From: Dipylidium caninum
Taxonomy: Eukaryota > Platyhelminthes > Cestoda > Cyclophyllidea > Dipylidiidae
Reading direction: 5' to 3'
Length of the DNA stretch: 64,000 bases
NCBI GenBank assembly: GCA_017562135.1
Contig: QEYB01000981.1
Location: 1-64,000 of the forward strand
The translations under genes and the position numbers were made by a program. Below the pieces are notes generated by a model. It was given only the letters and a program-made list of their open reading frames with translations. It was not told the DNA's origin and did no database searches. Below are positions 13,601 through 23,400 of the stretch, piece after piece. Position 1 is the stretch's first letter; each line of letters opens with the position of its first letter.

Positions 13601-16329
13601 TAGACCCCTCTCCCATTGCTCTCCCGCCCTCTCCCAAACACCCATACACATTGTCAACACACGATAAAAGTGTTCATAGCCTTTCATAAAAATGAGAGAA
13701 TTTCTTCCACTACCACCTTTTAAGTGAGGAAAAAGAAGGGGGTTAGTAGAGAGCCTCACCATGGCTAATCGTGTGTGAACTTAGAGACGACGTTTGGCGA
13801 CCCCTCCTATCACAAAACAGTTGTTTACATGATGGAAAAACCTGTAATCCTTTATAGAATGACTTTTTTAGGCATATTTTACTGTTGAGCGAAATATGAA
13901 TATTCTTAGGACGTCATTCTTGAATGAAGTCCCTTTTTGGCCTGATTATTTGGGTTTGGGCAGCATATGCGGCAATTCACTCGTCATAATTTAAGCATCG
14001 CCTTGAGGCACCTTTATTTTGTCATATCTCTGGCCAAAGTGGTGTCCGAGGGAGAGAACTCAGTAGTTGGGAAATTTCTTTACTTTTAGTCATATTGAGT
14101 GAAAAGTTATGGGCTCTCGTGGTTCCAGTGTTGGACCCTCGGAATGGAGACTGAATAGGTGATATCATCCACAGCCTGCGATTAAGTGATCGTCGTTACA
14201 TTGGTCAAAGCAGTTTAATGCTTCATCTAATCCCCTGAACGAGTAATCAAGTCACCTAAAGCGTGTGTGCAATCGAGAACATTCCACATTTTGCCTCGGT
14301 GGCATCTTGAGAATGGATGCCCCCATTTTCCTGACCGTCCTGTGTCTGTAGATTTATCTCCTCACAGTCCTGCTCTTCCCTTTTCATACTTAAAGTGAAA
14401 TGCGTTGTCTTGCCAATAAATAGACTGAGACCATTGACCCCCCACGCGATTGGCGTTTCGACAACAACATCTACTTCGTTTGTTATACTCACGGGGAATG
14501 ATATTTTCGTCGTTCTAAGAGGCGTGGTTGCCTCTGTTCATATGCTGCTGAGGCCTGCCTTTGCCCGCCGAAAGCGTGGCTTTTTGAGGCGGGAGGGTGG
14601 CTTCACCTACGAAGCGATGTCGTCATGTTTCGGCACTAAATTTATCACATTCTGGTGTGAGTCTCACCGCGGGGGATGCAGCCCTATTGATCTGATCGTC
14701 GCAACGCGGACCCCCCAGCGCCTGCCAGCGCAGACCATGTGCGCCTTCCGAGGTGCTCACCCTCCGCAGCAGAGCCACTCGCCACCGCTGACTCCTTAGG
14801 GGTCTGCTTTGGCGAGGAGGAAGCTCGCCAGCTACGAATGCCGTGCACCGGCTGAATATTTTAGTGTGCATTTCTACGGAATCTTACCACTTCGCTGCAT
14901 AAAGTAGACTGATGATACTTTTTTTTTTTACTTCTATTTCGACGATGGGCCAGATTGTGCAAGGTATGGTCTACCTAGAGGAAATAAAGGTCATCCACAG
15001 GGACTTACGGGCGTCGAACATCCTTGTTGACAGTGACTATTCGGTGAAAATCGCCGACTTTGGACTAACCAAAATTTTTGAAGCCAATACAAAAGATTCT
15101 GGTAAGTTTAAATGATAATGAACAAGTCTATGATATCCGTGCATCCCAACAAAATACGTAAGCTTGTGATTTGGAGAATGTGAGAGTAGAATATTTAAAG
15201 CGCAGTTGGCACTTGAACCGATCACGTGTGAGCCTGGGTTTGTGAGGTCTTTCGCGATGATAAGGTGTTAAATGAAGCCGTGCAAAAGCAGTTGGTTAGA
15301 GTCGTTAGAATGCACTACCCAGAGTCGTTGATGACACGTTTTTGCATGAAGAATAGGCAATAGTCAGCGTCAACCCCTTAGCCGAATGAGATAGTGGTTA
15401 AGGGTCCACTTGCTTCCCGAACCACTCATCAGAAGGAAAGGTATTATAGCCTTTTATTAGAGTTAGGTCTACACATAAGTGACATGAAGACCAATTGAGG
15501 GCAAAGCGAGAAGAAGAGACGACAAATTGAAAAAAGTACTCGTTCCGTGGTACAAGGAGGAGAAATGGTGCGTGCCCCCAAATTCGCCCAGTCACCCTAA
15601 AATGTGACCGGAAGACATGGCTGATCAGAGAGGAGCTGCACCTCTCGCACTCCCCCTACGTTTATTCAAGGCACCTCCGCGAAAGACACTTGTGGGCTCA
15701 CAACATACATCAAAAGACGCGTGCAGAACGTCACTGCAGTTGAAAGACGCATTTCATGATAGACCTTCCTACCTCCCTTTCAGCCTTGTGTCTTTTATAA
15801 ATGCCACGTGTCAGGCAATTCTGGTTTCAATCTCCTCGCAGATTTCGCCTTTCCCGTTCGGTGGGCAGCACCTGAGGTATTTAAGCGCAGCCAGCCAACG
15901 ACCAAGGCTGACGTGTGGTCTTTCGGCGTCCTGATGTTCGAAATCCTGACCTATGGAGAAACGCCTTACAGAGGTCTGTTGCTTTCCTTTATTCGGTGTA
16001 ATAGCAAGGCCGAGAGAACAACTTTTCTTCTCCACGCATAAGTTACCTGGTACACTAAAGCCTCCTCATGAGTGATCCACTTCTATCCACTTTCAGAAAT
16101 AAAGAACGCGGAGGTGTCGACGTTCCTTTCGAATGGCAATCGTCTTTCCTCTCCGACGGTCTATGGATTTGAGTGTGACGAGAGCACTTTTAATATCATG
16201 CAAAGTTGTTGGAATTTTGAACCAGAAAATCGGCCAACATTCAAGGAAATTAGCCTCAAAATCGCGCATATTATTCAACAAAGAGACGGTACCTATTATA
16301 CAACTAGGGAGACAGTGCAAGAGGACTAG
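10675..16329 (+). CDS. Src-family-like tyrosine kinase (SH3-SH2-kinase), copy A, intact
   Basis: Coding exons: 10,675-11,173; 11,408-11,551; 13,177-13,586; 14,954-15,101; 15,842-15,973; 16,097-16,329. They join in phase to 1,566 nt, or 521 aa, the usual Src-family size. SH3 is at about residues 72-129 ([15 protein letters not shown]). SH2 is at about 136-220, keeping the phosphotyrosine-binding Arg in TYLLRPSS. The kinase domain follows: GRGKFG loop, VAAAK lysine (~275), Thr gatekeeper (ITEFM), HRDLRASN (~366), DFG (~386), APEV, DVWSFG, and RPTF near the end. HRDLRAxN is the Src-type catalytic loop. Oddities: the activation segment between DFG and APEV has no tyrosine, there is no Gly2 for myristoylation (it begins MPFLSCC, possibly palmitoylated), and there is no typical inhibitory tail tyrosine. 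The start is the first ATG after an acceptor at 10,672; an upstream exon could exist. Predicted to signal at membranes. Confidence 0.88.
14510..14830. other. GC-rich block inside a kinase intron, shared by both copies
   Basis: This lies in the intron separating the kinase N-lobe and C-lobe exons and is clearly richer in G and C than the flanking intron. Its counterpart is at about 32,180-32,500. Open frames run through it on both strands but none resembles a known family, and splice phase excludes it from the kinase. It may be an old transposable element fragment. Confidence 0.4.
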
Positions 16330-17925
16330 TCTATCTCCTCTATGCCCACTTTCTTCCTCCTCACTCCCTCAACGTCTTTCTCCTTCGTCCCGACATGCCC
16401 AGCTACATTGCCCTTGTCGCATCACCGAGATTTATGCGCAACCGAGGGAAAAGGGGACTCACGGGCGTATCATTTCCCTTCCCCATGCCCTAAACTGTAG
16501 AAAATTACGGCATAAGGAAGGAGAAAAAAAGCGGACGATTGTGTTCTGACAGGTTTCATCGTCTCTTCTTTTCGCTATAGCGGTGACAAAGAGGAAGTGG
16601 CTTTTTCATTCGATTGCCATTATCATTAGGTCAACAAATAAGTCCTTAGCTGTGGACGACCAAGTGGACGGGTTGAAGGCGGCACCGAACAAGGCACGGC
16701 ATGCCATGGCATGCCATAGGAAGGCGAGTGAACGAAACAGTGAGACAATTTGGGGGGGGAGGGGGAGGGGGGAAGGGGGGGAATGGGGGATACTGCGAGA
16801 AGAACCTCTAGCTGCAGCCATGTCGCAAGCGAGGTGAGGCCACCCGACGCGTGCTTCTGCATCACGCGGTCCTCATGGACGACGGCTCGACGGAAGTGAG
16901 CGCAACCCACCGCACTTCGACGACAACATGGCGCGAGTGTGAGCTGCGAGCCGGTGGTGGCCACACCGTCTACCCACAAGCGGTTAGTAGGAGAAGAAAT
17001 TGGCGACCGAGTTAGGCAGAGGCTCATGTGGCATTAACACTTGCGCCTCCACCCAGCCTACCTAAGACGATATCGAGGAGTGAGTGGCAATGGCATCCAC
17101 TCCTTCCCGAAGTTCCCGCACTTGCCGATGGCATCTCCCAGCACTGCAGCAGAAATAGATTGGGTTGCCTCACGGAGACTGCCTTTCGTCTGGGTCCGAG
17201 TGGCGCAGACACTGCCTCCTCTCGCCTCTGAGAGGGACGGTGGGCAGAAGAGCAGGTCGGAGCGAGTGGCGGGAGCACTACACAGTCCAACGTCGAGCCG
17301 CGTACACATGGGCGGTTGAATCGCATTCGGTCACCTCGTATGCACGAGCGTAAGGGGGAATCTTTCCTCCGTAAGGTGGATGTTACCGCCTTCGCTCCAC
17401 ACCCACCAGTACGGTGGCCGGGTGGCTACGCCACGAACGAGGTAGTTTCGTGGTACCATCGACGCTGCCTCGAGCGCTCCAACTCCAGTTTGCAGCATCC
17501 GGCGCCTGTCGTTTCGATAGGTCGTTGATCTACTCGTCTTTCCTCATTTCTCCCGTGCACACATGAAGGAGGACATCACCACGGCTTTACGGCCGTTTAC
17601 TCCCCTTGATCTCCGCGTAAAGACTAATGTGCCCCGAAGTCTCGAGTCCCTCCTCAATGTACCCTTGTCTCCGCCGGCGCATAAAATTCTATAAGTATTT
17701 ATGTACACCCCATTATCCGTTAATTTCATGTAAGGTGCCTCTAACGCTGCCTTTTACTGAAGCTTTCTAGTTAAAACTCTCATTTTGCTTGCTGATCGAA
17801 TTTAAAGTAACTTTACTGACTGTGGCCGCACTTTAGGAGCTACGCATTTTTACGAGGGATTAGAATTGGGCACAATGCGGCTAAATTTAATGTGATGAAA
17901 CAACTTCATCGTCGGACTAACTCGA

Positions 17926-17931
17926 TTTATT
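17926..17931 (-). terminator. Polyadenylation signal of the inverted tektin fragment
   Basis: AATAAA on the minus strand, about 63 bp past the stop codon of the truncated tektin exon. It is the counterpart of the hexamer at 37,809-37,814. Confidence 0.6.
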
Positions 17932-17993
17932 ATTGGTATGAAGTGTAACAAGTGTGAGAATCTAAGGACACGTTTTCATCAGCTTCCGAAGAC

Positions 17994-18125
17994 CTAATGG
18001 CCACGAAGTCGAGCGGTCTCGGGGAAGTGCATGCGGTGACGGGCACAATGATCCCTGTCCACCTGAATAGATACATTCTTCATGTGAATTTGTTTCTCCA
18101 GCATCATTTGATCGTCTTGAAAATG
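17994..18125 (-). pseudogene. Truncated tektin last exon (fragment)
   Basis: On the minus strand this reads the final 43 codons of tektin in frame to the stop (complement of 17,994-17,996), including the C-terminal signature VDRDHC. Compare 37,617-37,746 on the plus strand. Homology ends abruptly at about 18,125. The rest of the gene is absent here, so it is a non-functional relic of the duplication breakpoint. Confidence 0.9.
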
Positions 18126-18180
18126 CTCGAGAATCTACGTGCATAGTCCTATGCCCTACGCCTATCGCAGTAAACCACAA
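18126..18180. other. Duplication junction
   Basis: About 55 bp between the end of the inverted tektin fragment and the start of homology with position 1. It may be GLMP-like intron sequence whose copy A counterpart lies left of the window, or filler DNA at the breakpoint. No obvious target-site duplication or transposon end is visible. Confidence 0.65.
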
Positions 18181-18335
18181 AACGTGAGCCCTTTGCCGAG
18201 GAACCATTTACACAAAGCCATATTTAATGGTTTAAGGCGGCTAGGGCATTTGACACACCGCTTATACACCACCCACTCACACCCACAAAGAAGGAGGCGA
18301 AAAGGTGAATATGTTGGGGGACATACAGCACTCAC

Positions 18336-20210
18336 CACTCGGTATAATTGGTCTTCGCGTAGAAGCCGTCGCCCGAACTACCGAAGCCAAACCACTCCTC
18401 CATTACGGCTACAGTCTTGTTGGTGTGCATATGAATGTTGAATTGTTCGAAGCCGAAGACAGCTTGTGGCAGAGAACGATTGATGCGCCCCTTATCATTG
18501 TGCTTCGGCGCTATATCATCTTGAAAACTGACTACGCGTCGCCCCGAGCCCCATCGGTCCAGCGGGTCGACAAAGCATACGTCTCTCCAGAAGATATATG
18601 CCGGCGACGTATCCGCCCTACCTTCCGCTTGCGGTGGCTCGCGTTTATCCAGAAACACAGTAGTCGACTAAAATGAAGACGACCGCCTCCTTCACCTCAC
18701 ACTTCGATTAAGCTCGGGAGGAAACGGGTTCAAAGCGATCGTAACACAAGTGATGCAGACACCCACAAGCGGAACATATGATGCGAGAAGCACTCACCAT
18801 AAAGTTACCCGCCTCTTCTTCCATATCGAAGTTAAGCAAGCTTGTTTGCCGAAATCGTTGTCCCGGGTAAGTAGTCTTGTTAGTGTAAATGAGTAGACCA
18901 ACACCGAGGCGGCTGTTAGGCTTTTCGAGACGTTCCGAAAACTGCATTTTCACCATCAATCCACGCGCCCCAGGCAACGGATTTGCGCTTTTAATGCTCT
19001 CGGTAGACATGATGAACTTTGAAGAAGGTAAAAGTCGTACAGCTACATCAGCACGTTGTGTGATAGGGTACAACACTAACGGACAGAGCGACGCACTCAA
19101 GCAATGGTATGATCTCTCACCTTCTGACTGCACCACTTACTTGGAAATTTACTCCATGATGCTCCTGGTTCCTGGGAGGATCCCAATGGGAAGAGGTGAA
19201 ATTCAGGATTACTCCGCGCGAAGTAAATTCCGACCCATACTCGTTCAAATTCCACTGCAGTTTGTCACCCGAATTTCGACAAATGGCCCCCTTATAGTCC
19301 TCGAAAGTGGCGGTACCCTTTTTGTCTTCATATTCACATACCTAGATGTTTGATGAAACATTTCTACAGTACCCTTTTTGTCTTCATATTCACATACCTA
19401 GGTGTTTGAGGAAACATTTCTACCACCTTTATCCAAGAGTGCACCTCAACCTCTTCCATGACTCACTGCTACGTACACTAACCTGCTACTACTAACGAGG
19501 AAATCGCCAATTTAATCACCTTATCTATGCGCACCAAATCAAAACACAACCTCAAGTCACTACCATAACACAGCATGTCTAGTACGTCGGGGAGAATTCT
19601 CCTACCGAAAAGCGTTTAAATGAAATAGCAAATCCGACTCAAGCAATCACACGGCATGACATCAGACACGACTGTAGCTGCAACTACTTCCGATAACGCT
19701 GTAAATTGCGACCAAATATCAGGCAACTCATGTAGTGCGATGCGTACTACAACTTGCGTTGTTTGTTTATGGCACAAATCTCACGAATTCTTGACATTTA
19801 CTGACTACAAGTAAACGGAGGATAGGTTGGGAATGCAAACAGCTTAGCGAGGCCTCGAATAATGTGAAGTATACAGAAACCCAAAAGCTACCTGAATAAA
19901 CGCAAAATTCCGTGGTTCTACAACAAGATATTCAGGATGGTGCTTACATCAAACAGCAGAAACCCATGAGATTCTCTAATCCCCGTGGTGAGGATTGACC
20001 CATTAACGCTCTTGCCAAAAAAGCTGGTAGCATTCACGGTCACGTTAGACTCAGAGCCGCCTCGCAAAAGCATCGCACACAGGGGTGATGGGGGGCTAGA
20101 ACTGCCGATTAGGTAGAAAATGCGTTCTGTCGGCGATTCGACGATGACGATAACCAAATGTGCTGTATCATTGAACTTGAATACTTTCCAGGAGGTCTTA
20201 ACAACGGGTC
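18336..20210 (-). pseudogene. GLMP: GLMP-like (glycosylated lysosomal membrane protein) gene, copy B, 3'-truncated
   Basis: Minus-strand coding pieces: about 19,948-20,210 (donor gtaagc); a stretch from about 19,340 down to 18,798, probably split by a very short intron near 19,100 (donor gtgagt at 18,797); and 18,336-18,667 (acceptor ttttag, donor gtgagt). The order of motifs follows the GLMP family as I know it: an N-terminal part with N-glycosylation sites (NVTVNAT), FTSSHWDPP and GVNFQV in the middle, an acidic DMEEEAG segment before STTVFLD, and finally SSGDGFYAKTNYTEW, which in the family precedes the single membrane helix. The exon for that helix and the lysosomal tail is missing because the duplication junction lies about 150 bp further on. 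I did not find the signal-peptide exon. GLMP proteins are heavily glycosylated lysosomal membrane components that partner a lysosomal transporter. The assignment rests on motif order from memory. Confidence 0.55.
19314..19425. repeat. 56-bp tandem duplication at the edge of a GLMP-like exon
   Basis: Units 19,314-19,369 and 19,370-19,425 differ at a few bases. The same doubling, degraded, is visible in copy A at about 1,136-1,245, so it predates the segmental duplication. On the minus strand each unit carries a potential acceptor (aacatctag or aacacctag), giving the gene two candidate splice sites. Confidence 0.8.
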
Positions 20211-23200
20211 CTTAGGAACGAGACCAAACCTTCCAAGGATCAGCTTGAGCAAACACACAGACCGCGCAAAGGACGCAGAGGGACGCGACGACCATCGTCC
20301 GAGGTGACCACACGGGTCGTTTGAGGCACTTTGTAGGCTCACAAGATCACCTTGAGGTTGACGCGAGCCACTTGAAATTAACAACAATTAATCACATTGT
20401 GCTCCACCGTCGTCCCTCCAGCCTACACACACAGAAATACGTGAATTTGTTTGTATTTTCATGATTTTTGGCTTGGTGGCGCCCGAAGGGAGGTGCAATA
20501 ACTCCCGATTTGTAGATGTTCAAGAACAAAGTGACGTCTTAAATCGTTCCGCGGCTCCCGAAAGGCCCATTTAGTACGAAGGATTTCGGGCATATTATGC
20601 AGGGCAGAGCAGCTAGTAACAGTTATTCTGCTAACAATGTGTGCTCAGGGGACGTGAGCAAAGCGAACAGGCAGTGCATTATTCAGCCTGTCTGCATCGT
20701 CCTTGGGACTAGTGCCGAAATCAGATTACATTTATCTCCATCCCTACACCCATATCCCGTCTCTCTGGCACAAAAGGAAGCATGAACCCCGAAACACGCG
20801 ATTTTAACACCTATTTTGGCGGAAAATCGGGAAAATGTGTTTGATCTACAGCACACAATCTGACGTCAGGCTGTTAAAGGCCTTAGGTTTTCGATATCCT
20901 ATACGTCAGTTAATGTGCCCTATTATTCTCCAAGGCATATTGCTGATGAAGAATTCCTCGAGTGTGTTGATGAAGAGGAAACACTCCATTCTTGGGTAAC
21001 GCAACTCCATATCGACTATGGAGTCCTCCACTTGGCCGACGGGCTACTTTGTAGAGCGTTGGACACCCTGACACTTCATCATGACTCTATGCAGAATAAC
21101 ATTTTTGGTGACCGATGTCTTAAAACAGGCACTGATCCACACCGAGCATACTTCCGACTCCACTATTTAGCGCGACACCATTCGTCTGGAAAAGGCACTA
21201 GGAAAGGTGGGCCAACCCCTTGAGAAAGTTACTGAATTTCCACTTCGAATTCGAGCAATTTCACTCCACACTTGTTTATGCTCATTTACCGATTGCTGTG
21301 CAGGAGTCAAAACATTGGTATATTCGAATGCGAAGTGACTTGAAGCATAAATAACCAAACACGAATCTGCCTCTTTGCCAAGGGTCTTCCTTCGCACTCC
21401 CACCACAACAGCCTCCTCCGTCATCCTCTCGTCCATGACAAGTCATTTGAATGCGTAATTATGCCACTGAACTTTGGCCAACCGACAGAGTTTGGGAGAC
21501 AGGCCACAAGACTTATACACACGAAGGCTGGAAGATGTGGTGTGACCCGAATCCAAATGAACGGGCAGTAGTTACGGACGAAGAAGTGATGGAGGGCCTC
21601 CACGAAACTGGTACTCATGATCTCTCTCCAAACCGTTACTTTTAGAAGACGGGGCCAAGCAGAGTTGTGGAGAATCACCTGATAGATAACGGTGGACAGG
21701 TATCAAACCGCATTAAGATGTTATTTACCATTTTGACTTGACTTTGACCTTACTCCTTTGTGGTACATGCGGTTGGAGGTACCGCCTGTCAGCCTTGTCG
21801 AGCCCAATTCCCTCCTACAATGATAACAACAAAGACTTTTCCCCCCAATGCTCAAATGCTTCAGTATCCTTTCACGAACGAAGATGGAGAAAGGCAATCA
21901 GTTACAGTATATATTCCCTGCCTTCACGCAGTACAACTGCAAAGACAGTGAACTGGGCCTGAGGATGGAGAGAAGGTGCTCCAGTGTCCCACGTCTTCTG
22001 AGACGTGTCGCGCGAGTGCAGGGATAAAGGAGACCGGTAGGAGGAGTCCTCTCCCATCAAAACAGTCATTCGATGGGTCTTTCTTAGGCGGGCGTCTCGG
22101 CTTGCAATTTCACTACATGGAGTAGGTCTTAAGCTGCGAAGCATCGACATTGCCTCCCATGTTCGCCCACCCCTACCGACAATTGGTGTCATGGTTTGCT
22201 TGTAATGTCTATCAATATTGAGGGGTCATTGTTGGCATTTATAGTAAAATTTGTCTCGCGTCTCGCCTGATGCGACTTGGCGGAATTTGAGGAGGTACTC
22301 GCGGATTGCATTGGCGAAAACAACGGGTGGGTGTAATCAAAGTGGGAAAACCCGTAATTTCGTGGTCCTGCCAACAACTCCAAGTGTTGTGGGAGGCAGC
22401 TCGTCAGGGAGTCTTCAAAGGCGCTAAATTGGGACACATCGCCGAGTTTGCAGCCTATTTGACAACCGATAGTCGCCGGTAGTTTGGCTCCAGCGAACTG
22501 ATTAAGATCCTACAGGGGGAGGTGGTTTGCATTACGGAATTGGTCAAGGTTACATTAGGCAATGTTTAATTGACTAGTGTCTGTGGAAACCGACACTTAA
22601 TCATCAGCGTTATTCTTTGCAAATGGACCTTCCCTGGAGAACTGCAGTCTGATGAGGATTGTTCTCTACTAGGCCCTTTAGTTTCCACTTCAATTTTCCT
22701 CGCGGTTTTCCTGTCAGTTGAAAAGCCTCTTTACTTTTATGCTTCACCCCCCTTTGGCAGAGACTTATCTGGAGATCAAGTTTATTCGTCTAATGCCCAT
22801 CGCGGATTTGTCCACTTAACGTCACACCCACTTTGATGGCTTACCCTCCATCCCAAAGCTGGGAGTTGACTGAACACAAACTATTACCTCCATGAAGACG
22901 ACTTCTAATCGAAAATGAATTGCACGTTTTTTGACTTCAGCCCCCAAGTTGTTGTAGCAATGGGAGTCCGAGCAAGAATACCACGACGAGGTTAAAGTCG
23001 CCATCGTGTAATGCGTAATCGTGTGGAAGTAACTTTTCGACTTCCACAGCCGTGTGCCGGAATGATCCATTCCCACAGTTTAACATACCGTGGCGTTTCA
23101 GTTCAACGCCACCATTGCAGCAGCCGCGACATTTATTCACCCCAATCTCGAAATCTTTATGCCACTGCTTACTGACTTTACAAAGAAGAAACGCGGAAAT

Positions 23201-23298
23201 AAAGGTGTGTATCCAAAGAGGAATAGAGGCCAACACGTTTAAATGACGATGGGCACGCCAGGTGTGTAGGTGGGGGCTCCAGCACCACCAACGTCTTT
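20211..23298. other. Unassigned stretch of copy B
   Basis: No recognised family. Several open frames are longer than usual, notably 20,915-21,223 (+), 22,189-22,437 (-) and 22,937-23,236 (-). The last begins MLASIPLWIHTFISAFLL, which looks like a signal peptide or membrane anchor, followed by a Cys-rich part (NKCRGCCNGG), so it could be the first exon of a secreted protein. Its downstream end overlaps what should be epimerase 3' UTR. Copy A has a related frame that differs by an indel. I do not assign a function. Confidence 0.35.
23132..23137 (-). terminator. Candidate polyadenylation signal for epimerase B
   Basis: AATAAA on the minus strand, about 265 bp past the stop codon at 23,401. It is conserved at 5,520-5,525 in copy A. 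No closer hexamer was seen. Confidence 0.35.
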
Positions 23299-23382
23299 AG
23301 TGAATAACGGAAACACAGTTCAGTGTAAAATCACGTGTTTAGTGAATAACGGAAACACAGTTCAGTGTAAAATCACGTGTTT
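23299..23382. repeat. Perfect 42-bp tandem repeat (2 units) found only in copy B
   Basis: Units 23,299-23,340 and 23,341-23,382 are identical. Copy A reads straight across the same point (around 5,690) without them. The block lies just past the epimerase B stop codon, in its expected 3' UTR. Confidence 0.95.
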
Positions 23383-23400
23383 CGAAGAAGGGAGAGAGGG

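Larger units (their letters stand above)
1..17040. repeat. Copy A of a ~17 kb tandem segmental duplication
   Basis: Position 1 aligns with about 18,181, and the alignment runs in the same gene order to about 17,030 (aligned with about 34,810). The offset falls from about 18,180 to 17,667 and then rises to 17,751 through indels. Similarity is patchy: long blocks are nearly identical (for example 7,256-8,700 and 12,000-12,550), while others are clearly diverged (9,600-10,350 and 10,660-10,800). The left edge lies outside the window. The right edge runs into an inverted piece of the tektin region rather than into tektin itself. Confidence 0.93.
16670..18125 (-). repeat. Inverted copy of the tektin 3' region appended to copy A
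   Basis: The sequence equals the reverse complement of about 37,617-39,020. It includes the repeat arm (16,670-17,030), the tektin 3' flank, its polyadenylation signal and the last part of its final exon. From 16,670 to about 17,024 the arm resembles the left arm at 34,430-34,795 best. From about 17,030 it follows the right arm and its tektin-side flank. That makes it a hybrid arm, as expected from recombination between the two inverted arms. Confidence 0.9.

Noticed and set aside
18940..19140. Plus-strand frame resembling a synaptotagmin C2B domain (CVIGYNTNG, QWYDL)
   Set aside because: The minus strand of the same stretch has consistent splice sites and GLMP-like motif order over three pieces. 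The C2 resemblance is limited to one short patch without the rest of the domain.
21780..21960. Possible Argonaute PAZ-like fragment on the plus strand of copy B
   Set aside because: Only a few residues fit, no flanking Argonaute exons could be found, and the frame breaks within the supposed domain.
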